A stretch of 35,946 nucleotides of DNA, from contig CAKRPO010000019.1 in NCBI GenBank assembly GCA_934378195.1, forward strand, positions 1-35,946, written 5' to 3'. A program made the translations under genes and the position numbers. Under the pieces are notes generated by a model, which saw only the letters and a program-made list of their open reading frames with translations, had not been told where the DNA came from and ran no database searches. The DNA comes from an uncultured Blautia sp. (GTDB taxonomy: Bacteria > Bacillota > Clostridia > Lachnospirales > Lachnospiraceae). Positions 17,520 through 25,648 of the stretch are shown piece by piece; position 1 is the first letter of the stretch, and each line of letters starts with the position of its first letter.

Positions 17520-18788
17520 ATGTATAGAGAAACAACAGAAAAACTACTTGATTTTATAAAGAATAGCCCGACTGCATTTCAGGCAGTAGATGAGATGCAG
17601 AGAAGACTGATAGATCGTGGATTTGAAGTACTTTCAGAGAAAGAATACTGGAACCTGGTTCCAGGAGGAAAATATCTGGTGACGAGAAATCATTCTGCAC
17701 TGATTGCTTTTTGTATACCGGAAAAAGAGAGCAGAGTCTTCCATATTATGACAAGTCACAGTGATTCTCCGTCATTCAAGATTAAAGAAAATCCAGAAAT
17801 CAAAACAGATAACAGTTATGTAAAGTTAAACGTGGAAAAATATGGTGGTATGTTGATGGCACCATGGTTTGACAGACCATTATCTGTAGCAGGAAGAGTG
17901 GTTGTTCGTGGAAAAAAAGGTCCGGAAGAGAAACTGGTGAATATAGAACGTGATCTACTGATGATTCCAAATCTTGCAATTCATATGAATCGTGAAGCAA
18001 ATAGTGGTGTAGCCTATAATCCGCAGAAGGATCTTTTGCCGTTATTTGCAGCAGAGCATACCGATAGAATGTTACTGGAGCTGATTGCAGAGCAGGTCGG
18101 CGTGACAAAGGAGGAAATCCTCAGCCATGATCTGTTTTTATACAATCGTATGCCTGGTACAATCTGGGGAGCAGATGATGAATTTGTCTCTGCCGCCCGG
18201 TTGGATGATCTGCAGTGTGCTTTTGCGTCTATAGAGGGAATGCTTCGGGCAGAAAATAAGAAGTCAATTGCCGTGCATTGTGTGATGGACAATGAAGAAG
18301 TGGGCAGCGGAACAAAGCAGGGAGCTGCATCTACTTTCCTTAAAGATACATTACTCCGCATTAATATGGGACTTGGCAGAACTTATGAGGAATATCTGAT
18401 GACGCTGGCCGGAAGCTTTATGGTTTCAGCAGACAATGCACATGCATTGCATCCAAATTATGCGGATAAGACAGATCCGACAAATCATTCAATTCTGAAT
18501 AAGGGAATTGTGATCAAATACAATGCGAACCAGAAATATTGTACAGATGCTGTATCGGCAGCAGAATTCAAAGAACTCTGTGCAAAAGCAGATGTACCGT
18601 ATCAGACATTTGTCAACCGTTCTGATATTGCAGGAGGATCTACACTTGGAAATATTTCCAATACGCAGGTTCCGATGAATACGGTGGACATTGGACTGCC
18701 ACAGCTTTCCATGCATTCCCCATACGAGACGGCAGGTGTGAAAGATACGGAGTATCTGATTCGTGTGGCTGCAGAGTTTTTTGCATAA
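17520..18788 (+). CDS. M18-family aspartyl aminopeptidase
   Basis: This is a zinc metallopeptidase that removes N-terminal acidic residues from peptides in the cytoplasm. The 422 residues match the family. Metal-binding and catalytic motifs are TSHSDSPSFKIK (His80), VNIERDLLMIPNLAIHMN, DNEEVGSGTKQGA and SADNAHALHPNY. AAAGGAG about ten bases upstream supports the ATG. It has its own promoter and is followed at 50 bases by a HAD phosphatase gene, probably cotranscribed. There are no membrane or signal sequences. Confidence 0.94.
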   Translation: MYRETTEKLLDFIKNSPTAFQAVDEMQRRLIDRGFEVLSEKEYWNLVPGGKYLVTRNHSALIAFCIPEKESRVFHIMTSHSDSPSFKIKENPEIKTDNSYVKLNVEKYGGMLMAPWFDRPLSVAGRVVVRGKKGPEEKLVNIERDLLMIPNLAIHMNREANSGVAYNPQKDLLPLFAAEHTDRMLLELIAEQVGVTKEEILSHDLFLYNRMPGTIWGADDEFVSAARLDDLQCAFASIEGMLRAENKKSIAVHCVMDNEEVGSGTKQGAASTFLKDTLLRINMGLGRTYEEYLMTLAGSFMVSADNAHALHPNYADKTDPTNHSILNKGIVIKYNANQKYCTDAVSAAEFKELCAKADVPYQTFVNRSDIAGGSTLGNISNTQVPMNTVDIGLPQLSMHSPYETAGVKDTEYLIRVAAEFFA

Positions 18789-18839
18789 AGAACAACGTTT
18801 TATATAAAGTCAATATTGTACATAAAGAAGGACAGAATG

Positions 18840-19649
18840 ATGAGCGATAAGAAAGCAGTTTTTTTTGACGCAGATGGAACAATCTGTGATATAGAAAAAG
18901 GAGTACCGGGCAGTGCTGTAGAGTCTATTAAGAAACTGGTTGCAAATGGCCACCAGGCATGGCTGTGTACAGGAAGAAGCCGTGCATTTGTGCCATGGTA
19001 TCTGGAACAGATCCCGTTTACGGGAATGATCAGTGCATGTGGGGCAACGATTGAAAAAGACGGGAAAAGATTGTATAACAACGAAATGACACCGGAAGTG
19101 GCAGAACATTCCGTAGAAGTGCTGCGCAGATATGGACTGGTCCCGGTACTGGAAGGTGCCGATTATATGTATTATGATAAAGATGAGTATAATACAGAGG
19201 TGAACTGGTATGCTGATCTGATTACAGACGCATTAGGACCAAAGTGGAAACCAATCCGGGGAAATGAAGAATGTCTGCATATTAATAAGATTAGTGCAAA
19301 AATGCGGGATGGTTGTAACGCGGAGCAGGCATGCAGGGAACTGGCAGAGTATTATGATGCGATTCATCATGAAAATGATGCATTTGTCGGAACAACCATA
19401 GAGATGGTGCCGAAAGGCTGTAATAAAGCGGTGGGAATTGCAGCAGTATGCCGAATCTTTGATATTGCATGGGAAGATACAGTAGTATTTGGCGACAGCA
19501 ACAATGATTTATCTATGTTTGAATATGCAGCGACAAAAGTGGCAATGGGGAACGGTTCTCCGAAAATCCAGGAACTGGCAGACTATATTACCACAGACAT
19601 GTTTCATTATGGAATTCGCAATGGACTTACGAACTTAGGCCTTATTTAA
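18840..19649 (+). CDS. HAD-superfamily (Cof-like) phosphatase
   Basis: A cytoplasmic haloacid-dehalogenase-type phosphatase of about 269 residues; the substrate cannot be told from sequence. Motif I is FFDADGTICD, with nucleophile Asp10 and acid Asp12. Motif II is in WLCTGRS, the lysine is in MVPKGCNKAVG, and motif IV is VVFGDSNNDLSMF. The large type-IIB cap lies between motifs II and III. ATG 18840 is preferred because AAGGA (18828-18832) ends seven bases upstream; ATG 18837 and an upstream TTG (18816) are less well placed. It sits between the M18 peptidase and a tyrosine phosphatase gene. Confidence 0.9.
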   Translation: MSDKKAVFFDADGTICDIEKGVPGSAVESIKKLVANGHQAWLCTGRSRAFVPWYLEQIPFTGMISACGATIEKDGKRLYNNEMTPEVAEHSVEVLRRYGLVPVLEGADYMYYDKDEYNTEVNWYADLITDALGPKWKPIRGNEECLHINKISAKMRDGCNAEQACRELAEYYDAIHHENDAFVGTTIEMVPKGCNKAVGIAAVCRIFDIAWEDTVVFGDSNNDLSMFEYAATKVAMGNGSPKIQELADYITTDMFHYGIRNGLTNLGLI

Positions 19650-19686
19650 TAAAAGGGAAGAGTTAACTTATATAGAGGGAGAAAAC

Positions 19687-20739
19687 ATGAAATACGGAAA
19701 AATAAGGATAGAGGACGGCAATTTTATTTTTTCCAAACATATGATGCTGAATTATCTTCCGTGCCGGGATATCCTATGGGCATATAAGCGAAAAGAGGGT
19801 ATAGAAGGCGGCGCACAGAAGCAGTATAGTACAAGTTCACTGGTGATTATCACACGGAGGAGAAAACGATATCAGTTTGAGATGACTGATCGGGAAATCC
19901 AGAATTGTATACAGCTTCTGCGGGCACTGAATCCCAAGCTGGTGACAGGATTTCCGATGGGCAGCAGGATTCCGTTGCAGAGCCTTCCAAATACGCGAGA
20001 TCTTGGTGCACTGGAAACGGAAGATGGCCGGCATATTTTACCGAAACGTCTTTTACGGAGTGGAAGTCTGTATCATATATCGATCACAGACCAGGACACT
20101 CTGACAAATGAATATTATCTTTCTACGGTGGTAGATTTTCGTACCAGAATGGAATGTCTGGAGAAACCAGATACGATCATGGAAAGTGTGCAGTATCATG
20201 AAATTCCAATTGTTGATGAAGAGACTCTTGGAATTACCAGATCCGGAAGCCTGACAGATCTTCTGAAAAATTTTGAGGAGATTCCTGAGGAATTTATGCT
20301 GAAACAGTACGAATCCCTTGTACATGATGAATATAGTGTAAAGCAGTATGCGCGCTTTCTGGATGTTCTGCTTCATCAGGATGAAGGTGCGGTCCTCTGG
20401 CATTGCAGTGTGGGAAAAGACCGTGCAGGTGTTGGAACAGCGCTTCTTCTGTGTGCATTGGGAGTACCGAAGAAAACGATATATGAAGACTTTATGAGAA
20501 CGAATATGTATCTGGATAAAGAAATGGAATATATGATCCGTTTTCTTGAAACAAAGATGATCGTGGACAATCAGGTCATGGATAAGATACGGCTTTTCTA
20601 TAGAGTCAAGGAAGAGTATCTGGATATGGTATTTGAGACAATAAAGCGAGATTACGGCTCCATGGAGATGTTTATGAAAAAGGCTCTTTACATGAATCCG
20701 AAAAATATCGAAGTACTTCGTAAAAAATATCTTGTATAA
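19687..20739 (+). CDS. Tyrosine-protein phosphatase with an extra N-terminal domain
   Basis: Dephosphorylates phosphotyrosine or phosphoinositide-like substrates by a cysteine mechanism. The 350 residues have the Y_phosphatase3-type landmarks NTRDLG (102-107), RSGSL (124-128), the DFRT acid region (150-153) and the P-loop HCSVGKDRAG with Cys240 and Arg246. Residues 1 to about 90 form a separate beta-rich stretch (ITRRRKRYQFEMTDREIQN) that may be a small PH-like domain; I do not recognise it firmly. There is no signal peptide or membrane segment. It lies 37 bases after the HAD gene, so the two may act in one operon. Confidence 0.88.
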   Translation: MKYGKIRIEDGNFIFSKHMMLNYLPCRDILWAYKRKEGIEGGAQKQYSTSSLVIITRRRKRYQFEMTDREIQNCIQLLRALNPKLVTGFPMGSRIPLQSLPNTRDLGALETEDGRHILPKRLLRSGSLYHISITDQDTLTNEYYLSTVVDFRTRMECLEKPDTIMESVQYHEIPIVDEETLGITRSGSLTDLLKNFEEIPEEFMLKQYESLVHDEYSVKQYARFLDVLLHQDEGAVLWHCSVGKDRAGVGTALLLCALGVPKKTIYEDFMRTNMYLDKEMEYMIRFLETKMIVDNQVMDKIRLFYRVKEEYLDMVFETIKRDYGSMEMFMKKALYMNPKNIEVLRKKYLV

Positions 20740-20785
20740 AGATACATAAAATGTCAAAAAAATGCAATGTATACAAATTTTTTCG

Positions 20786-20813
20786 TTGACAAACGATGTA
20801 ATATTGTTATAAT
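20786..20813 (+). promoter_or_regulatory. Promoter of ilvN-ilvC
   Basis: TTGACA (20786-20791) and TATAAT (20808-20813) are separated by 16 bases. The roughly 60-base leader has only a small inverted repeat ACAATT/AATTGT (20827-20847). No T-box and no terminator were seen, so leucine/valine attenuation of this unit is not supported. Confidence 0.8.
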
Positions 20814-20880
20814 AAAAAGCATGCAGACAATTTTACAATGGAATTGTTTACAAGATTAAAGTGTTGAAAGCAGGTGCGTT

Positions 20881-21378
20881 ATGCAAAAGAGAATTTTGTC
20901 CCTGTTAGTAGATAACACTGCAGGTGTGTTAAGCCGTATTTCCGGTCTGTTCAGCCGCAGAGGTTATAATATTGACAGTTTGACAGTCGGCGTGACTGCG
21001 GATGAACGATATTCCAGAATGACTGTTGTATGCAGTGGAGATTCCATGATTCTGGAACAGATTACCAAACAGCTGGCTAAGCTGGTTGACGTAAGAGACA
21101 TCAAGGTTCTTGAACCAGATAACAGTGTGAGCAGAGAACTGGTTCTTGTGAAGGTTGCAGCCAGACCGGACCAGAGAGAGGGAATTATTTCAATAGCAAA
21201 TATTTTCCGTGCCAATGTTATTGATGTCGGCAAGACTTCGCTGGTCATTGAGATGACAGGAAGCAAGAGTAAGCTTGGAGCTTTTATTGATCTTCTGGGT
21301 GAATATGAGATACTGGAGCTTGCAAGAACTGGTATTACTGGGCTTTCCAGAGGTGCCAGTGATGTAAAATTCCTGTAA
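20881..21378 (+). CDS. ilvN: Acetolactate synthase regulatory (small) subunit
   Basis: This small subunit activates the catalytic IlvB subunit and gives it valine feedback sensitivity. It has 165 residues with an N-terminal ACT domain (ILSLLVDNTAGVLSRI, then RGYNIDSLTVG) and a C-terminal ALS_ss domain (LVLVKVAA, IVIE, ELARTGITGLSRG). An AGCAGGTG site precedes the ATG. It is followed by ilvC after 88 bases. No catalytic subunit gene is next to it, so IlvB must be encoded elsewhere. Confidence 0.96.
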   Translation: MQKRILSLLVDNTAGVLSRISGLFSRRGYNIDSLTVGVTADERYSRMTVVCSGDSMILEQITKQLAKLVDVRDIKVLEPDNSVSRELVLVKVAARPDQREGIISIANIFRANVIDVGKTSLVIEMTGSKSKLGAFIDLLGEYEILELARTGITGLSRGASDVKFL

Positions 21379-21454
21379 GAAATTTTACATATCAATTTCG
21401 TTTGCTAAGGGGTACAGCCCTTTAACGATAAATATTATTTTACGAATAGCTTAG

Positions 21455-22486
<1,032 letters not shown>

Positions 22487-22518
22487 GAAAAATTTTTCTG
22501 TTAAATATGACTGTTATA

Positions 22519-22551
22519 AACGGCACGCCCATTTTGGGTGTGTCGTTTTTT
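22519..22551 (+). terminator. Intrinsic terminator after ilvC
   Basis: AACGGCACGCCC (22519-22530) pairs along its full length with GGGTGTGTCGTT (22536-22547) around an ATTTT loop, followed by a T-run. It separates the ilv genes from the surface-protein cluster. Confidence 0.92.
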
Positions 22552-22588
22552 ACTACATTTTTTGTCAGAATATGACGAACGAATTTCA

Positions 22589-22617
22589 TTGACATTTTAT
22601 GCATGAGGGCATAAGAT
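22589..22617 (+). promoter_or_regulatory. Promoter of the SipW surface-protein operon
   Basis: TTGACA (22589-22594) and TAAGAT (22612-22617) are separated by 17 bases. The leader of about 85 bases contains the palindromes TCTTAAGA (22625-22632) and GCAGATCTGC (22654-22663), the second being a possible regulator site. Expression of all five genes downstream could start here, since their spacings are very short. Confidence 0.7.
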
Positions 22618-22709
22618 AGAGTCATCTTAAGACAATCTTTATTATCAGTTCAAGCAGATCTGCAAACAATCCAATGAAGTTTTACAAAATGACGCAGGAA
22701 AGGAGCTTT

Positions 22710-23201
22710 ATGAAAACGGCAGAAAAAGCCGGAAGATTTTTGATAGCCCTGGTTGGAATTCTGGGAGCGTTATTATTGGTCATTCCACATATTGGAATTT
22801 CGGTTGACACAGTAATGTCAGGATCGATGGAACCAGTGCTAAAGACTGGTGGAATCGTCTTTACAGATACACAGAGAAAGATACCGGAAGTTGGCGATAT
22901 CATTACATATCGGGTAGGAGAGTCAAAAATTACGCATAGAGTGATTAGAAAAGAACGACAGGGTTATGTAACGAAAGGTGATGCTAACAATATGGAGGAT
23001 CCGTCACCCGTAGCAGAGACTCAGATTATTGGAAAAGTGATATTTGCAGTTCCATTTCTTGGATATGCGGCTGTTTTTATCAGACAGAAGACTATTTTTT
23101 CAATATTAGCGGTCATGGTCTTTCAGGAACTGGTCTTCCTGCTCATGCAATGGAAAGGAGAGCGCTGCAGGAAAAGCGCGAAACATATTTATGAAAAATA
23201 A
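22710..23201 (+). CDS. sipW: SipW-like (ER-type) signal peptidase I
   Basis: A membrane signal peptidase that would process the SipW-type leaders encoded just downstream. From ATG 22710 it has 163 residues: a membrane segment at 10-30, the catalytic Ser39 in MSGSMEP, and His76 in ITHRVI where bacterial-type enzymes have Lys, followed by the Asp region TKGDANNMED (88-97). This is the ER/archaeal/SipW class. A second hydrophobic stretch lies near the C-terminus. GGAAAGGAG ends five bases before 22710; the longer frame from 22674 lacks a ribosome site. Its end overlaps the start of the next gene. Confidence 0.93.
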   Translation: MKTAEKAGRFLIALVGILGALLLVIPHIGISVDTVMSGSMEPVLKTGGIVFTDTQRKIPEVGDIITYRVGESKITHRVIRKERQGYVTKGDANNMEDPSPVAETQIIGKVIFAVPFLGYAAVFIRQKTIFSILAVMVFQELVFLLMQWKGERCRKSAKHIYEK

Positions 23202-23832
23202 CATGAAAAAGATTTTACTTCTGACAGGTGTTTTATGTCTTGCTTCTGTTGGCGGAGTATCCGCATATCTGACAGATTTTGATCATGTGTCAAACCAGTT
23301 TACAGTAGGTAAAGTAGATGTGAAATTGACAGAAGATAACTGGAAACCGGACGATAACAAGAAGATAGAACCGGGAAAAGTGATCAGTAAAGATCCGAAG
23401 ATCAAGAATACCGGAATCAATGATACATTTGCATATCTGGAAGTCTCCATACCTATGGCGAATGTCACTGCTGCCGCAGACAATGGAAGCAGACTGGAAC
23501 AAAGAGAACAGGAACTCTTTTTGTTTGAGTCGAAGAATAGCTGGACAAAGCTGAGTGCACGCAAAGTAGGTAGCAAGCAGGTTTATGTATTTGCATATAA
23601 TAAGATCCTTAAGCCGCAGGAAACAACAGAATCTTTGTTTGATACAGTAAAATTCCTGAATATCATTGAGGGACAGCTTGATGGACAACAGCTGGAAATT
23701 CCGATCAGGGCTTATGCAATTCAGACATCGTATACCGGTGGTGATGCTGCGAGCGTTGTAGAACAGGCACGAAACGCATATCAGAAATATGTAAATCAGA
23801 ATAAGAATCAACTTGGAAAAGCAACAGAATAA
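23191..23832 (+). CDS. TasA/CalY-like exported protein with SipW-type leader
   Basis: A candidate fibre subunit. The 213 residues start with a hydrophobic leader ending GGVSAYLTDFD and then NQFTVGKVDVKL, matching the SipW-substrate pattern (A-Y/F-x-T/S-D, then N-x-F-x-x-G). The mature part has PGKVISKDPKIKN and the C-terminal signature LKPQETTESLF with IPIRAYAIQT, shared with the 24431-25648 product and typical of TasA-like proteins as I know them. It has no wall-sorting tail. The start may be 23191 (overlapping sipW by 11 bases) or ATG 23203; neither has a clear ribosome site, which suggests coupling to sipW. The exact family assignment is by motif only. Confidence 0.82.
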   Translation: MKNNMKKILLLTGVLCLASVGGVSAYLTDFDHVSNQFTVGKVDVKLTEDNWKPDDNKKIEPGKVISKDPKIKNTGINDTFAYLEVSIPMANVTAAADNGSRLEQREQELFLFESKNSWTKLSARKVGSKQVYVFAYNKILKPQETTESLFDTVKFLNIIEGQLDGQQLEIPIRAYAIQTSYTGGDAASVVEQARNAYQKYVNQNKNQLGKATE

Positions 23833-23856
23833 GCAGCAGAAAGCAGGTGAAAACAT

Positions 23857-24414
23857 ATGACAGGCAAGAAAAAGATGTTTACCGGTCTAGGAATCCTATT
23901 AGGAATTCTGGCAGGAGCACAGGGAACCGTTGCTTATCAGTCTGCGTTTGACACCGCTGAAAATGTGTTGAGACCTGGAAATATTACGTCGGAGATTGGG
24001 GAAGATTTTCCCAATCCACCGACAATTGTACCGGATAAGGATATCGATGTTCCTAAAAAAATATGGGTATCGAACAGTCCGTCAGACGAAGATCATATTG
24101 CGGCCAATTGTTATGTGCGGGTTTCGTTGGGATATTCAGACAGTGATATTGGAAAAGCGGTCAGTCTGCAAAATGTTGATACAAAAAATTGGGTTTATGG
24201 TGATGATGGCTATTATTATTACACACAAATTGTTCATGAGGGAGAATCAACGTCGCAGCTTTGTACGGGATTTCGGATCGATCATACAAGACTTGAACAA
24301 AAATACTGGAAATTGCTGAAAGAATTTCAGATACAGGTTTATGAAGAATCGATAGAGGCCGATCCATTTGAAGATTATCGGAAAGCCTGGGCATATTATA
24401 CGAGTGATCTATGA
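23857..24414 (+). CDS. Second SipW-type exported protein, short
   Basis: A 185-residue paralogue of its neighbours. The leader has a hydrophobic stretch ending GTVAYQSAFDTAENVLRPGN, again the SipW pattern. The mature part has IWVSNSP, then YVRVSLGYSD, and a YYYYTQIVHEGESTSQL segment that lines up with YYYYTKVLKKQETVDLF of the next protein. It is acidic and has no membrane anchor or sorting signal. It could be a minor subunit, cap or assembly partner of the fibre. An AGCAGGTG site precedes the ATG. Function is inferred from the operon and the shared motifs. Confidence 0.78.
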   Translation: MTGKKKMFTGLGILLGILAGAQGTVAYQSAFDTAENVLRPGNITSEIGEDFPNPPTIVPDKDIDVPKKIWVSNSPSDEDHIAANCYVRVSLGYSDSDIGKAVSLQNVDTKNWVYGDDGYYYYTQIVHEGESTSQLCTGFRIDHTRLEQKYWKLLKEFQIQVYEESIEADPFEDYRKAWAYYTSDL

Positions 24415-24430
24415 GAAGGCAGGTGAAGAT

Positions 24431-25648
24431 ATGAAGAATATGAACAGAATCATAGCAGGCCTTTTGGTGACAGGAATCATTTCAGCAGTTGGTGTATATG
24501 CTTCTTTTTCAGATAAAATGGATGTGGTCAACCACATTTCTATGGGAGATATCAACATTTCTGTTTCCGAGTATGCGAAGAAAGGAAATAGTGAAGTAAC
24601 GTATAGAGCTCCTTCGGAGATATTGCCAGGACAGGTTATTTCAAAGATTCCCAGGATAAAGAATGAAGCCCTGCCATGTTGGATTAGAGCGAGAATTACT
24701 TACACAGGTGAGAATGAACAAATAGAAGGACTGAAGGACGAGAATATCAATGGAATATCTATGGAGTGGGTAAAACGTGGAGAGTATTATTATTACACAA
24801 AAGTATTGAAAAAGCAGGAGACAGTAGACTTGTTTCAGTCTGTGTCCATTCCAGATACGTGGACAGAAGAGCATGAGAATCAGAATATCACCGTAGATAT
24901 TCAGGCGGATGCGATTCAGGCAGCAAATTTTAAACCGGATTTCAGTGCCATGTCACCGTGGGGAAATCAGGTGATACAGCGATGCCTGCATGAACAGAAC
25001 GGAACTTTGACCTGCAAAAAAGGTGAGACAAAACTTTCAGTGGAATTTAATGGAAAAGCACATCAGTTGATTGCGGTACCGGATGATTTTTTTACAAATC
25101 TGGAAACAGCGATGCCGGGAGATATATTAAAGGATACTGTTATGATATCAAATACAACTGGACAGGAAGCAGAAATCTTTTTGTGGACCAGCACAGACGG
25201 AAGATCGGAAGAACAGATGCAGATGCTTAAGAATATCCGGTTTGAGATCAGCCAGAATGGAAAAATGATATATCAGGGAACACTTGACAGTCAACCGCTT
25301 ACAACTGCGCGATCGCTTGGTAAATTTAAGCCCGGACAGAAGGGAAAACTGGATTTTCAATTAGAAATACCAAAGAAATGGGATAATACTTATGCCTTGA
25401 AAAAGACAGATGTAACATGGACATTTGCTGTAAAGGAAAATGAAAAACCAGAATCGATGTCTCCTGATAAAAAATATGATTCCGAATGCTCTGACCGAGA
25501 AGGGCAGAGTAAGGAGAATCAGGCACAAAAAAATAAGCCGGTAAAGACCGGAGATGATTCGGAACCAATATTGTTGTTTTTACTTCTTTTGGGTTCTGGA
25601 GCGATTGTTCTGAGTATCAGAATCTATAAAGGAGGGAAGGAATCATGA
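24431..25648 (+). CDS. SipW-type exported protein with C-terminal PVKTG wall-sorting-like tail
   Basis: A 405-residue protein. Its N-terminus (AVGVYASFSDK, then VVNHISMGDINI) is a third SipW-type leader. Residues to about 180 repeat the TasA-like pattern PGQVISKIPRIKN, YYYYTKVLKKQET and VDIQADAIQA. A second beta-rich domain follows (about 200-340). The C-terminus has a charged linker, PVKTG (about 370-374), a hydrophobic helix and the basic tail RIYKGGKES, the layout of a sortase substrate. It may anchor a fibre to the cell wall. ATG 24431 is preferred (AGGTGA at 24421-24426); the frame extends upstream into the previous gene. It overlaps the next gene by four bases. Confidence 0.85.
   Translation: MKNMNRIIAGLLVTGIISAVGVYASFSDKMDVVNHISMGDINISVSEYAKKGNSEVTYRAPSEILPGQVISKIPRIKNEALPCWIRARITYTGENEQIEGLKDENINGISMEWVKRGEYYYYTKVLKKQETVDLFQSVSIPDTWTEEHENQNITVDIQADAIQAANFKPDFSAMSPWGNQVIQRCLHEQNGTLTCKKGETKLSVEFNGKAHQLIAVPDDFFTNLETAMPGDILKDTVMISNTTGQEAEIFLWTSTDGRSEEQMQMLKNIRFEISQNGKMIYQGTLDSQPLTTARSLGKFKPGQKGKLDFQLEIPKKWDNTYALKKTDVTWTFAVKENEKPESMSPDKKYDSECSDREGQSKENQAQKNKPVKTGDDSEPILLFLLLLGSGAIVLSIRIYKGGKES

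Noticed and set aside
20740..20785. Terminator after the tyrosine phosphatase gene
   Set aside because: ATACAT/ATGTAT gives only six pairs with a long loop, too weak to call.
22560..22574. CodY-box-like sequence upstream of the sipW promoter
   Set aside because: About five mismatches to the consensus AATTTTCWGAAAATT, which is expected by chance in AT-rich DNA.
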